Below are positions 26,088-34,270 of a DNA stretch of 64,000 bases, piece by piece. The position numbers were made by a program, and so were the translations under genes. The first letter of the stretch is position 1. Each line of letters starts with the position of its first letter. The notes beneath the pieces are model-generated. The model saw only the letters and a list, made by a program, of their open reading frames with translations, was not told the origin of the DNA and did no database searches. The DNA is from Sphingomonas abietis (GTDB lineage: Bacteria > Pseudomonadota > Alphaproteobacteria > Sphingomonadales > Sphingomonadaceae), in contig NZ_CP115174.1 in the NCBI RefSeq assembly GCF_027625475.1, positions 3,259,001 to 3,323,000 of the forward strand. Direction: 5' to 3'.

Positions 26088-26581
26088 TGGGCGCGCATCT
26101 CGACGAGAAGTGGATGCGGCTCGCCATCCAGACGGCCACCCAGGATGGATCGGACCCCGCGAAGTCCCCAATCGGCTGCGTCATCATACTCGATGGGAAG
26201 GTATTCGCCGCGGAGCGAAACCAGACCGAGCCGCTGAACGATGCGACGGCACATGCGGAGATGATGGCGATCCGCAAGGCCGGCGCTGCCCATGGCGACA
26301 TGGAATTGCGCGGAGCAACGCTCTACTCGACGCTCCAACCCTGTGGCATGTGCACCATGGCCTCGGTCTGGTCGAAAGTCGGGCGCGTCGTCTACGGGGC
26401 CGAGCGTGAAGACGTTCATCGGATGTATTTCGAGGCTCACCACGTTGACACGCTCGGCTTCGTGCGGTCCGCCTATCGTGACGACCTTGAGATAGAAGGC
26501 GGCTGCCTGCGCAGTGAATGCGCCAGGCTCTATTATGGTCCTAACGACGAAGTACCTGCCGACGATCAGGGGAATCTGTAG
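26087..26581 (+). CDS. Zinc-dependent nucleoside deaminase family protein
   Basis: The 164-residue cytidine/guanine-deaminase-fold protein has the zinc and proton-shuttle motif ATAHAEMMAI (HAE) and the two-cysteine motif LQPCGMCTMAS. The IGCVIILDGKVFAAERN strand and an extended C-terminal helix resemble guanine deaminase/TadA-like nucleoside deaminases. Substrate (guanine, cytosine, tRNA adenosine or other) is not clear; TadA is less likely because of the C-terminal extension and context. The ATG overlaps the preceding DUF2252 stop. It may be intact cargo of the island. Confidence 0.8.
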   Translation: MGAHLDEKWMRLAIQTATQDGSDPAKSPIGCVIILDGKVFAAERNQTEPLNDATAHAEMMAIRKAGAAHGDMELRGATLYSTLQPCGMCTMASVWSKVGRVVYGAEREDVHRMYFEAHHVDTLGFVRSAYRDDLEIEGGCLRSECARLYYGPNDEVPADDQGNL

Positions 26582-26753
26582 CAAGTGAAGCCTCGCTATC
26601 GGCGCGTCATGAAGTCGAATGACCACCGCAGATCGATACTGCACTGCACAATGCCTGAGTCACCGAAAGGATGCCGCCGATAAGCCGATCGGTTTTACGC
26701 CGGACCGATCGCCGCCCTTTGCGACCTAACATCACCGGCCGAGACCAGGCGTA

Positions 26754-26776
26754 CCGGGCCGAGATCATCGGCCCGG
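26754..26776. terminator. Hairpin between convergent genes
   Basis: Arms CCGGGCCGA and TCGGCCCGG with a 5-nt loop, between the deaminase end (26581) and the minus-strand gene end (26806). No clear T-run, so moderate support. Confidence 0.45.
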
Positions 26777-26805
26777 CGATCACACGCCGGGAAAAGGACG
26801 CCGTA

Positions 26806-26994
26806 TCAATTTTTTGCGGGTTTTTGATCTTCGTGCACGCCTTCCTCGTTACCTTCGGTAACTACGCCCCCCTCATCCTCACCACCCTCTCCCGCGCCGT
26901 CTTCATTGTTTGGCGGCATGTCCGTTCCACCTTCCTTGGAGCCCGTCATCTTTTCGATCTTATGAGGATCATCCTGCTTTGGGACTTCGGACAT
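26806..26994 (-). CDS. Small acidic, probably disordered protein (62 residues)
   Basis: The protein begins MSEVPKQDDPHKIEKMTGSK and continues as Gly/Glu/Asp-rich sequence (GAGEGGEDEGGVVTEGNEEG) ending QKPAKN. A GGAG 8 nt before the ATG at 26994 decides the start against a longer frame. It has no hydrophobic core, so it is likely intrinsically disordered. No family recognised with confidence. It is divergent from the manganese catalase gene and adjacent to other stress-type genes, suggesting a stress or desiccation role, but that is only context. Confidence 0.6.
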   Translation of the reverse strand: MSEVPKQDDPHKIEKMTGSKEGGTDMPPNNEDGAGEGGEDEGGVVTEGNEEGVHEDQKPAKN

Positions 26995-27317
26995 GTTAAT
27001 CGCTCCAACAAATGGGTATCGAAGGGGATCGTCTTTCGACGGCTTTCTTGGACTGGCGCTTTGTCGATCCGAGCGTCCGGTCACACGAATGCCGCTCGAG
27101 ATAGGTACTATTTCGAGCTTTTATGGATTTGCCTGCGCCGAACGACACTTCTCCACAGTACATAGAATATGGAAATTTGTTAGCGTTGGTACTAATGTAG
27201 ATCATTAAATGCACTTTTTGCGATAAATCCGAACTTAATTTCTGATTCTTCGTTCGCAATAGGAACGTATCGTCGCCGCATTCGCTGAACGCATAATCCT
27301 AAAACAAGGAAACATGC
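26995..27317. other. Divergent promoter region, small acidic gene and catalase
   Basis: About 320 bp, A/T-richer than neighbours toward the catalase side. It must hold promoters in both directions; a candidate EcfG-type site for the catalase lies at 27262-27286. No ORF with a ribosome-binding site was found. Confidence 0.45.
27262..27286 (+). promoter_or_regulatory. Candidate EcfG-type (general stress) promoter for the catalase
   Basis: GGAAC, 16-nt spacer, then CGCT, compared with the alphaproteobacterial stress consensus GGAAC-N16/17-CGTT (three of four in the -10). It ends 31 nt before the catalase ATG, a sensible distance. Confidence 0.4.
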
Positions 27318-28265
27318 ATGTTCATGCACAACAAGCGCCTGCAATATACTGTGCGGGTCGCCGAGCCGAACCCGCGTCTCGCCTGCATGATGCTCGAGCA
27401 ATTCGGCGGCGCGGATGGCGAACTTGCGGCAGCGATGCGCTATTTCACGCAGGGGCTCGGCGAGATCGATCCTGGTCGCAAAGACCTCCTGCTGGACATC
27501 GCGACCGAGGAGTTGAGCCACCTCGAGGTGATCGGTTCGATCGTCGCCATGCTCAACAAGGGCGTGAAGGCACAGCTCGCCGAGGGTGCGCTCGAAGAGG
27601 CCGAACTTTACAACATGATCGGCGCGAGCAGCTCGAGCGCCAAGGAAGCGCTGCTGTTTGGCGGCGGTCCATCGCTGACCGATTCCGCCGGTGTCCCTTG
27701 GACCGCGGCCTATATCGATAGCCGGGGTGACCCGACCTGCGATCTGCGATCGAACATCGCTGCGGAGAGCCGCGCCAAGGTCGTCTACGAGCGGCTGATC
27801 AATATCACTGATGATCCCGGCGTCAAGGAGGCGCTTGGCTTTCTGATGACGCGTGAGATCGCGCATCAGAAGTCGTTCGAGAAAGCGCTCTACGCGATCG
27901 AGGACAATTTTCCGAGCGGCAAGCTCCCCGGGATCGCGGCCTATGCCAACCTTTACGTCAACTCCTCGCAGGGCGAGGGTGATGTCGAGGGGCCGTGGAA
28001 TAGCGGCGCGCAGTGGGATCGGATCGACGATCTCGAAAAGACGATGCCGATCGACGATGGTGACGGAACAGCGTCCGTGAAACTCTCGGCCGCCGATGAG
28101 GCCGTCGCGACGAAGCTCGCTCTTCGCACCGCATCTGATCGTTCGACCGATCCTGAAACCGGCGTTGATCTGGGCGCAGGTCCCGGTGCCGGGTTGATCT
28201 CGGGCGAAGATATGGGCGCCGCGAAGGATATTGGCGAAGCGATCAAAATGGCGGAAGACCTCTGA
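27318..28265 (+). CDS. Manganese (non-haem) catalase
   Basis: The 315-residue cytosolic protein matches the dimanganese catalase family. It has a ferritin-like four-helix bundle with ligand glutamates in MRYFTQGLGEIDPGRKDLLL region helices and the EELSHLEVIGSIV helix (Glu, His), then AAESRAKVVYERL and MTREIAHQKSFEKAL. It converts hydrogen peroxide to water and oxygen. The length fits the family with its usual extended C-terminal tail (GADLG-type Gly/Asp-rich end). AAGGA precedes the ATG at 27318. A hairpin follows the stop. Likely stress-induced through the promoter candidate upstream. Confidence 0.93.
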   Translation: MFMHNKRLQYTVRVAEPNPRLACMMLEQFGGADGELAAAMRYFTQGLGEIDPGRKDLLLDIATEELSHLEVIGSIVAMLNKGVKAQLAEGALEEAELYNMIGASSSSAKEALLFGGGPSLTDSAGVPWTAAYIDSRGDPTCDLRSNIAAESRAKVVYERLINITDDPGVKEALGFLMTREIAHQKSFEKALYAIEDNFPSGKLPGIAAYANLYVNSSQGEGDVEGPWNSGAQWDRIDDLEKTMPIDDGDGTASVKLSAADEAVATKLALRTASDRSTDPETGVDLGAGPGAGLISGEDMGAAKDIGEAIKMAEDL

Positions 28266-28270
28266 CGAAG

Positions 28271-28294
28271 CCCGGCCGGCGCAAGCCGGCCGGG
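28271..28294 (+). terminator. Terminator hairpin after the catalase gene
   Basis: Perfect 10-bp arms CCCGGCCGGC and GCCGGCCGGG with a GCAA tetraloop, 5 nt after the stop. The T-run is weak. Confidence 0.7.
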
Positions 28295-28470
28295 TCCGTT
28301 CAGGCTACCATCAGAACTGCCAATCACGCGCAAGGTCCCCGGCCATAAGGGCCGGAAGACATCATATAATGTCCGTAATCGAGCACTAAACATCGGCGAT
28401 TGACTAATGTTTAAACACGATTGGCATGATTACATGCGTCGTACACTTAGAATATAAAATGGAGCGGATT

Positions 28471-28773
28471 ATGCAGCGTATTTTGATTGCAGTTGCCATG
28501 GTGACTGCGCTTCCCACGGTCGCGTCCGCGCAGATGGCCAGCCCTCACAATCCGGCGGTGACTGATCCGTCACCCCGAGCAACGAGCAACGCGGTGCAGG
28601 GGCGTAACTCCTTCACGCAATCCCAGGCGCAGAGCCGTATCGCCAAGGCCGGGTATAGCAAGGTCGACAAGCTCGCCAAAGACGAGAATGGAGTCTGGCA
28701 GGGCAAGGCGATGAAAAACGGAAAACCCGTCACTGTCGCGCTCGATTACAATGGCGACGTCATGACGCGCTGA
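28471..28773 (+). CDS. Small secreted PepSY-like protein
   Basis: A 100-residue protein with a signal peptide (MQRILIAVAMVTALPTVASAQ). The mature part has SFTQSQAQSRIAKAGYSKVDKL and GVWQGKAMKNGKPVTVALDYNGDV, which resembles the helix-plus-sheet of small PepSY-type periplasmic proteins common in alphaproteobacteria. The chosen ATG has GGAG 6 nt upstream; an earlier in-frame start would bury the signal peptide. Exact function unknown. The gene at 28797 follows within 25 nt, so they probably share a transcript. Confidence 0.7.
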   Translation: MQRILIAVAMVTALPTVASAQMASPHNPAVTDPSPRATSNAVQGRNSFTQSQAQSRIAKAGYSKVDKLAKDENGVWQGKAMKNGKPVTVALDYNGDVMTR

Positions 28774-28796
28774 ACAGCCCTTTTAGAGAGACAGTT

Positions 28797-29438
28797 ATGA
28801 CCCAGACAATCACGCGGCTGTTCGACAGCTATACCGACGCCACTTCTGCCGTCCGCTCGCTGGAGACAGCCGGGACGGCGCACGACGATATCAGCGTCAT
28901 CGCCAACAATGCCGATGGCACCCACGCGGAGCGCGCCAATGATGGGGTCGACACCCGCGACGGCGTCAACGACCATGGCGACGTAACCCGGGGCACATCG
29001 ACTGGTGCGGTGCTCGGCGGTGCTGGCGGGCTGCTCGCCGGCCTCGGCCTTCTCGCCATCCCGGGCCTCGGCCCGATCGTTGCCGCAGGCTGGCTTGCTG
29101 CCACGGCAGCTGGTGCCGGCATCGGTGCTGTCGGAGGTGCCGCGACAGGCGGCATCGTCGGCGCGCTCAAGAATGCCGGGCACAGCGACGAGGACGCGCA
29201 TGTCTATTCCGAGGGGGTTCGCCGCGGCGGGACGCTGGTGAGCGTTCGTGCGCCAGAAGACCGCCGTGCCGCGATCGAGGCAATTCTCGACCAGAATGGC
29301 TCGGTCGATGCGGCGTCGCGTGGCCAGGCCTATCGCAGCTCCGGCTGGAACGGCTTCGATGCGGAGGCACCCGCCTATGATGCATCGCAGGTCCAGGGCG
29401 AACGCGCGCTCTATGCGCGGGATACCACGCGCGTCTGA
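28797..29438 (+). CDS. General-stress-protein-17M-like / glycine-zipper protein
   Basis: The 213-residue protein starts with a ferredoxin-like domain TITRLFDSYTDATSAVRSLETAG, typical of the general stress protein 17M/YflT group. A long Gly/Ala-rich hydrophobic centre follows (AVLGGAGGLLAGLGLLAIPGLGPIVAAG), then a second small domain GGTLVSVRAPEDRRAAIEAIL. The centre could insert into membrane. Members are stress-induced and of unknown biochemistry. It is placed in an apparent operon with the PepSY-like gene and near manganese catalase, which fits a stress island. Confidence 0.72.
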   Translation: MTQTITRLFDSYTDATSAVRSLETAGTAHDDISVIANNADGTHAERANDGVDTRDGVNDHGDVTRGTSTGAVLGGAGGLLAGLGLLAIPGLGPIVAAGWLAATAAGAGIGAVGGAATGGIVGALKNAGHSDEDAHVYSEGVRRGGTLVSVRAPEDRRAAIEAILDQNGSVDAASRGQAYRSSGWNGFDAEAPAYDASQVQGERALYARDTTRV

Positions 29439-29518
29439 ACATCAAACCGCAACGGGCTTGCTTGAAGCTGAGCGGGTCCGTCGGTGGCGTACGACACACT
29501 GTCCGGATCGGATCACGT

Positions 29519-30094
29519 ATGAAACAACCCATTCTTCTGGCTTCGGCCTTCGCGCTTCTCGCCTTTGCCGCCCCCGTCTCCGCCCAGGATCCCACCTCGA
29601 TGACGGGATCAATGACTGCAGCAGACGTCGGCGCGTCCCCGATGACGAGCACGTCTGCAGCCGACTATGTGAAGCTCGCTGCCGACGGCGACAATTACGA
29701 GATCCAGTCGAGCAAGCTTGCCGAGATGCGCAGCAAGCGCGCGGACGTGAAGGCGTTCGCCAAGCAGATGATCACCGACCATATGCAGACCAGCAAGTCG
29801 CTCATGGCGGCGCTCAACAACGCCGACCGCAAGATTGCGCCGCCGTCGTCGATCTTGTCCACGGCGAACATGTCGAAGATCCAGTTGTTGAAGCAGGCGC
29901 CGCGCGCGAGCTTCGACGACCTGTATCTCCAGCAGCAGCTTCAGGCCCACCAGATGGCCTGGTCGGTGCACAAGGGCTATGCGAAGACCGGCACCGATCC
30001 GGCGCTCAAACAGGTCGCCTCCACGGCCGTCCCGGTCGTTGAGATGCATCTCCAGCATCTGAAGGCGATGGCTGGCGCAATGAGCGCCAACTGA
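29519..30094 (+). CDS. DUF4142 periplasmic protein
   Basis: The 191-residue protein has a signal peptide (LLAFAAPVSAQ) and a DUF4142 ferritin-like helical domain: SAADYVKLAADGDNYEIQSSKLAEMR, then VKAFAKQMITDHMQTSKSL, then QQLQAHQMAWSVHKGYA, then VPVVEMHLQHL. The start was placed at 29519 in front of the signal peptide. Family function is unknown; its members are often in stress or envelope clusters. It follows the stress protein gene by about 80 nt on the same strand and precedes the alcohol dehydrogenase. Confidence 0.85.
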   Translation: MKQPILLASAFALLAFAAPVSAQDPTSMTGSMTAADVGASPMTSTSAADYVKLAADGDNYEIQSSKLAEMRSKRADVKAFAKQMITDHMQTSKSLMAALNNADRKIAPPSSILSTANMSKIQLLKQAPRASFDDLYLQQQLQAHQMAWSVHKGYAKTGTDPALKQVASTAVPVVEMHLQHLKAMAGAMSAN

Positions 30095-30152
30095 ACGCGA
30101 TCGCAAAACCTCGGAACGTCGGCTGAGCCGGCACATTATCGGAGACTGAACG

Positions 30153-31328
30153 ATGCGTGCACTGTGCTGGCACGGCAAGGGCGATGTTCGCGTGGACACC
30201 GTGGCCGATCCCGAGATCAAACATCCGCGCGACGCGATCATCAAGGTGACCGCATGCGCGATTTGTGGCTCCGATCTTCATCTGCTCGATGGCTATCAGC
30301 CGACGATGGAAGCCGGCGATATCCTCGGTCATGAGAATATGGGCGAGGTCGTGGCGCTCGGATCCGACGTCACCAACCTCAGGATCGGGGACCGCGTCGT
30401 CGTCCCGTTCACGATTAGCTGCGGTGAATGCTGGTTCTGCCAGAAGGGTCTGTTTGCAGCGTGTGAACGCACCAACCCCAATGCCGAGATGGCGATCAAG
30501 GCGATGGGTCACTCGCCTGCGGGACTGTTCGGCTTCAGCCACATGCTGGGTGGCTATTGTGGCGGTCAGGCGGAGTATCTGCGCGTGCCCATGGCCGATA
30601 TCGGGCCCATCAAGGTGCCGGACAACGTCACCGACGAGCAGGCGCTTTTCCTGTCGGACATCTTCCCGACCGGATACATGGCCGCTGAGAACGCGCAGAT
30701 CGAACCGGGCGATACGGTCGCTGTTTGGGGCTGTGGTCCGGTCGGCCAGTTCGCTATCCGCTCGGCGCTAATGCTGGGCGCTGGTCGGGTCATCGCGATC
30801 GACGAGGTGCCTGAACGGCTGGCCATGGCAGTAGCGGGCGGTGCCGAGACGATCAATTTCGCCGAAACCGATGTCTATGACGAGCTTCAGGCGCGCACCA
30901 AGGGGCGCGGCCCCGACAGCTGCATCGATGCCGTCGGCTGTGAGGCCTCCGGCCACGGCGGAGCGGACGCGATCATCGATAAGATCAAGGCGGCGACCAT
31001 GCTCGCGACCGATCGGGTCCACGTCCTGCGCCAGGCAATCATGAGTTGCCGCATGGGGGGCACAGTGTCGATCCCCGGTGTCTATGTCGGCATGGGCGAC
31101 AAGATCCCGCTTGGTGCGATGATGAACAAGGGGCTGACGATCAAGACCGGCCAGACCCACGTTCAAGCATACACCAAGCCGCTGCTCGCCCGCATCGAGG
31201 CCGGCGACATCGACCCGAGCTTCGTCGTGACACACCCTGCAAGCCTCGAAGACGCGACGGAGATGTACGCCAAGTTCCGCGACAAGGAGGACGGCGTCAT
31301 CAAGGTCGTATTGCGGCCGGGCCTCTGA
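30153..31328 (+). CDS. Zinc-dependent alcohol/formaldehyde dehydrogenase
   Basis: The 391-residue medium-chain dehydrogenase has catalytic-zinc residues in [13 protein letters not shown] and [13 protein letters not shown], and structural-zinc cysteines in [16 protein letters not shown]. The Rossmann motif is [13 protein letters not shown]. The long insert and [13 protein letters not shown] end resemble the glutathione-independent formaldehyde dehydrogenase group. NAD-dependent oxidation of a small alcohol or aldehyde is expected; the substrate is unknown. A CGGAGA ribosome-binding site precedes the ATG. Its position among stress genes fits aldehyde detoxification. Confidence 0.9.
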   Translation: MRALCWHGKGDVRVDTVADPEIKHPRDAIIKVTACAICGSDLHLLDGYQPTMEAGDILGHENMGEVVALGSDVTNLRIGDRVVVPFTISCGECWFCQKGLFAACERTNPNAEMAIKAMGHSPAGLFGFSHMLGGYCGGQAEYLRVPMADIGPIKVPDNVTDEQALFLSDIFPTGYMAAENAQIEPGDTVAVWGCGPVGQFAIRSALMLGAGRVIAIDEVPERLAMAVAGGAETINFAETDVYDELQARTKGRGPDSCIDAVGCEASGHGGADAIIDKIKAATMLATDRVHVLRQAIMSCRMGGTVSIPGVYVGMGDKIPLGAMMNKGLTIKTGQTHVQAYTKPLLARIEAGDIDPSFVVTHPASLEDATEMYAKFRDKEDGVIKVVLRPGL

Positions 31329-31591
31329 CCTTATCCTCCTCGGTGGCGGGTTGGCGGTTCGCTTCAAGGCAGTCTGTAAAGCGGCATCTCAGCCAGTTCC
31401 TCCGGGTCTACCGACGCGGGTAGAAAGCTCCACCACGAAAAGGAATTATTAAGTCGACGCCCGAAGACCTCAAGGAAGTCTACACGGAAAGCCGAGCTGG
31501 AGAACGGCGACCCGTCATGGACGACAGACAACGGCCCCGCGAATGAACTCGCTGGAATCTCGGTGGTTCATAGCGGGAGAGGAGACGGACG

Positions 31592-31777
31592 ATGGCAGAC
31601 GACAAGACGAACCGCGGCCCGCAGGACGCTTCGCGGATCAACATCCACGAGGATTACGAGGTCGAATATTGGACCAAGAAGTTCGAAGTCAGCCGCGCGG
31701 AATTGGAGGCGGCCGTCGGAAAGGCGGGAGTGAGCGCGGACGCAGTCGCCCGTGAACTGGGCAAAGCGCCCGCTTGA
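31592..31777 (+). CDS. DUF3606 protein
   Basis: The 61-residue protein reads RINIHEDYEVEYWTKKFEVS and then a helix-rich end (AELEAAVGKAGVSADAVARELG), the DUF3606 pattern of small cytosolic proteins frequent in alphaproteobacteria. A GGGAGAGGAG stretch upstream is a strong ribosome-binding site. The family is of unknown function and often stress-associated. Complete and of normal length. Confidence 0.85.
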   Translation: MADDKTNRGPQDASRINIHEDYEVEYWTKKFEVSRAELEAAVGKAGVSADAVARELGKAPA

Positions 31778-31790
31778 ATTCCACATAACA

Positions 31791-31824
31791 AAAAGGGCCG
31801 CTCCCGAAGGGGCGGCCCTTCCAT
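31791..31824. terminator. Intrinsic terminator, strongest on the minus strand
   Basis: Arms AAGGGCCGCTCC and GGGGCGGCCCTT (one T-G pair) with a 4-nt loop. Read on the minus strand it has a TTCG loop and a TTTTTGTT run, a textbook terminator for the mini-gene at 31896-31970. On the plus strand it can end the DUF3606 transcript. Confidence 0.85.
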
Positions 31825-31895
31825 TGTCAGCCGCTCGACATGCGGCTCAAAGACGACGTGCGGCTCGCTCCAACGAGCCTGCCGTCAGAGGCACC

Positions 31896-31970
31896 TCAGG
31901 CGCCGAACGCTCCGAAGAAGCTGTCGCTACCCTTGATGTGCCGGTCGAGCGGCATAGGACAATGAGACAT
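31896..31970 (-). CDS. 24-residue mini-protein gene with perfect Shine-Dalgarno
   Basis: The frame starts MSHCPMPLDRH and ends GSDSFFGAFGA. It is preceded by AAAGGAGGT with 6 nt before the ATG, an optimal ribosome-binding site. About 70 nt downstream is the minus-strand intrinsic terminator at 31791-31824, so a transcript of roughly 200 nt is well defined. Upstream on the same strand, CTTC-N17-CCCATAT resembles a heat-shock sigma-32 promoter (consensus CTTG-N17-CYTATNT). No family recognised. It may be a true mini-protein, a leader, or a regulatory RNA that carries a short frame. Confidence 0.55.
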   Translation of the reverse strand: MSHCPMPLDRHIKGSDSFFGAFGA

Positions 31971-31997
31971 TCGACCACCTCCTTTCGCGTTGTTGAA

Positions 31998-32027
31998 CTC
32001 ATGTCGAATATGGGAGTGTTTGATCGA
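31998..32027 (-). promoter_or_regulatory. Candidate RpoH-like promoter for the mini-gene
   Basis: On the minus strand CTTC, a 17-nt spacer and CCCATAT match the heat-shock consensus at three of four and six of seven positions. It lies about 30-60 nt upstream of the ATG at 31970. Pattern evidence only. Confidence 0.3.
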
Positions 32028-32044
32028 ATGAGAAGTGCCTCCGC

Positions 32045-32590
32045 TCAAATCCTTGCGACGAACCGGTAACTGACCTGGCGCAAACCCAGCGCGCGAAGGA
32101 AGCCGTTGGCGTTTCTTATCTCGATGTCGCTCATGCCCTCGATGAGCCCGACCTTGCGCTTACCAAACTCCTCGACCACCGCCTCGTAAAGCGCCTTCCC
32201 GACACCATCGCGACGGTCATGCTCGTCCACAACGACGACGGATATGCGACCCACGGCACCCGCCAGGACGTCGGCGATGACGGTCCAGGCCAGGATACCT
32301 ATGACGTCGGCGCGCTCCGCGACGAGTATCGGCTCCTTTCGCGCATTCGCAGAGGCGATCGCCTTTCTCGCGCCAGACGCGTCCCCTTCGAAGCCGACGG
32401 TCGACAGGAGTCTCCCCACCGCCTCCGCATCGGACGCGCGCGCTTGCCTGATCGTCAGCTTCGGAACCGGCGGCGGCGCTTCGGGCGCGGTCCGCATGGG
32501 CCGACGTTCGGAGCGGGTTGCCTCCTCGTCATTGGTTCGAGCTTTTGCCTGGTTGGCAGACGCTCCCGCATCTCCCGCCGGTTGGCTCAC
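32045..32590 (-). CDS. GNAT-family N-acetyltransferase
   Basis: The 181-residue protein has a disordered N-terminal tail of about 45 residues and a GNAT domain (LTIRQARASDAEAVGRLL; acetyl-CoA loop DEHDRRDGVGKALYEAV; then RNANGFLRALGLRQVSYRF). The acetyl acceptor is unknown. I used the GTG at 32588-32590, with a GGAG 11 nt upstream; an internal ATG at 32497 would remove most of the tail. The frame stays open further upstream without a good start. The mini-gene lies downstream on the same strand, but separate. Confidence 0.8.
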   Translation of the reverse strand: MSQPAGDAGASANQAKARTNDEEATRSERRPMRTAPEAPPPVPKLTIRQARASDAEAVGRLLSTVGFEGDASGARKAIASANARKEPILVAERADVIGILAWTVIADVLAGAVGRISVVVVDEHDRRDGVGKALYEAVVEEFGKRKVGLIEGMSDIEIRNANGFLRALGLRQVSYRFVARI

Positions 32591-32944
32591 CGCAGACGAT
32601 GCTCCGCTGCGACGCGGTCGCGGTCGGATCGCGGATAACGTTGCCTCTGGAATGTCGTCCTTACTGGCCTTCGCTTTGCTGACGGCCTGCGGCGTGAGCC
32701 ATGCTGATCACGTCCAATCGCAGCGTGGGGGAATGGGGAACGGTTTTTGGAGACCCGGTTGTCGCGACGGCGAATGTCCTTGAGCATGCAGCCTGTCCCG
32801 TCTCGCGATCCCGACGCGTTGCGCCGGCGGTGTTGTAAAGGAGCCGGCATCTCGATCGCAAAACCCGATGCTCATTACGGAAACGGAACCGTCACGTGGG
32901 TGGGCGGTTCCGGTCGCTCGTTCAGCCGTGGCGCCTTTGTCGCC
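32591..32944. other. Intergenic region with a stress promoter
   Basis: About 350 bp upstream of both the GNAT gene (minus) and the AI-2E-family transporter (plus). Open frames on the minus strand are arginine-rich and lack motifs. The EcfG-type promoter at 32885-32909 is the one recognisable signal. Confidence 0.4.
32885..32909 (+). promoter_or_regulatory. EcfG-type general stress promoter
   Basis: GGAAC, 16-nt spacer, GGTT: close to the alphaproteobacterial EcfG consensus GGAAC-N16/17-CGTT. It ends 35 nt before the ATG at 32945, supporting that start for the transporter and a general-stress role. Confidence 0.6.
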
Positions 32945-34171
32945 ATGGCTGATCCGCAACTTGATCGGCTCGTGCCGATGGCAAAGCAGCAGGACGATAT
33001 CGTGGAAGAGAATGACGCGCCCATCGCCAAGCCCGGCACCTATAGACAGGGTGGAAAGCTGGCGATGTCGCGCGCGCAGCTCCGCGCGAGCCTCTTGGCC
33101 GCAGCGATCCTGTTCATCGCCGGCATCATCACGCTGAAGGACTTCCTGCCGGCGCTCGGCTGGACAGCGATTTTCGCGATCGCATTATGGCCGATCTACG
33201 TCCGTCTGTCGACGCGATGGCCGCAGCACCGCCGCGGCGCGGTGCCGGCGCTGCTGGTCTGCGGAATTCTGCTGGCCTTCGTGGTGCCGTTGCTGATCGT
33301 CGTGGTGCCGCTCGTCGCCGACACCCATGCCGTGATGCAATGGGTGTCGCAGACCCAGCAGAATGGCATCCCCGCCCCCGCCTTCCTGTCGAGCCTGCCG
33401 TTCGGCACGAAGCTGGTGCCGCTCTGGCAGAACGAGCTTGGCCAGCCCGGCGGCTTGGCCGGGCTCGCCCATCATGCCGTGCAAGCCAGCGGTGCGGGCC
33501 TGGGACGAAAGATCGCCGGCGAGGCCGTTCATCGCCTGGTGTTGATCGGGTTCATGCTGCTGACCCTGCTGTTCCTGCTGCGCGACGTCGGCGATGTCGT
33601 CGACGGCCTGCGCATCGGGAGCCATCGCGCATTCGGGCCCGCGGGCGAAAGTGTCGGGCGCCAGCTCATTCGCGCCGTCCAGGGCACGGTCAACGGGCTG
33701 GTCTTCGTGGGACTTGGCGAAGGCGTGCTGATGGGGATCGCCTATGCGGTTGCAGGCGTCCCCCATCCGACATTATTCGGGCTGCTGACCGCCATATTGG
33801 CGATGGTCCCCTTCGGAGCGGCCCTTGCCTTCTGTGCGGCCGGGATCGCCCTGCTGGTATCGGGAAGCACGGTCGCCGCGATCGTCATCGTCGTGCTGGG
33901 CTTCGCCGTGACCTTCATCGCCGATCATTTCGTGCGCCCGGTCCTGATCGAGGGAGCGACGCGCCTGCCCTTCGTGTGGGTGCTGCTCGGCATTCTTGGT
34001 GGGGTCGAGGCCTGGGGCCTGATCGGCCTCGTCATGGGGCCGGCGATCATGGCCGGGCTGATGCTGCTCTGGCGCGAGTGGATCGGTTCGCAGAAAGGGC
34101 CGATCAACCCGGCGCGCGGGGTTTCGGCCGAGGCCGGTGCCGGCATCGAGCAGGGTAGCGTTAGATCCTGA
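32945..34171 (+). CDS. AI-2E-family (TqsA/PerM-like) membrane transporter
   Basis: The 408-residue protein has a short cytosolic start (MADPQLDRLVPMAK) and eight or so membrane helices with the family layout: two pairs at the N-terminus, a long soluble stretch, then VRPVLIEGATRLPFVWVLLGILGG near the end (the PVLIxGxxxLP signature). The family exports or passes small solutes; proven roles include autoinducer-2 export and Na+/H+ exchange, so function is not certain. The start was placed behind the EcfG-type promoter; the frame is open upstream but has no promoter support there. Likely stress-induced. Confidence 0.85.
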   Translation: MADPQLDRLVPMAKQQDDIVEENDAPIAKPGTYRQGGKLAMSRAQLRASLLAAAILFIAGIITLKDFLPALGWTAIFAIALWPIYVRLSTRWPQHRRGAVPALLVCGILLAFVVPLLIVVVPLVADTHAVMQWVSQTQQNGIPAPAFLSSLPFGTKLVPLWQNELGQPGGLAGLAHHAVQASGAGLGRKIAGEAVHRLVLIGFMLLTLLFLLRDVGDVVDGLRIGSHRAFGPAGESVGRQLIRAVQGTVNGLVFVGLGEGVLMGIAYAVAGVPHPTLFGLLTAILAMVPFGAALAFCAAGIALLVSGSTVAAIVIVVLGFAVTFIADHFVRPVLIEGATRLPFVWVLLGILGGVEAWGLIGLVMGPAIMAGLMLLWREWIGSQKGPINPARGVSAEAGAGIEQGSVRS

Positions 34172-34270
34172 CTGTCCTACCATCGGGTGATGCGGCGATA
34201 GGCCGGGCACGCCGACGACCTGGCGATGGCCTGTTCGCCGCTTCCCTGACCGCTCATGCGTTCGGATCGC

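Noticed and set aside
26671..27165. Plus-strand 164-codon frame over the small acidic gene
   Set aside because: Antisense to a gene with a proper ribosome-binding site; residue pattern is not protein-like.
30113..30137. GGAAC-N16-CATT as a stress promoter for the alcohol dehydrogenase
   Set aside because: The start of transcription would fall within the ribosome-binding site, leaving almost no leader.
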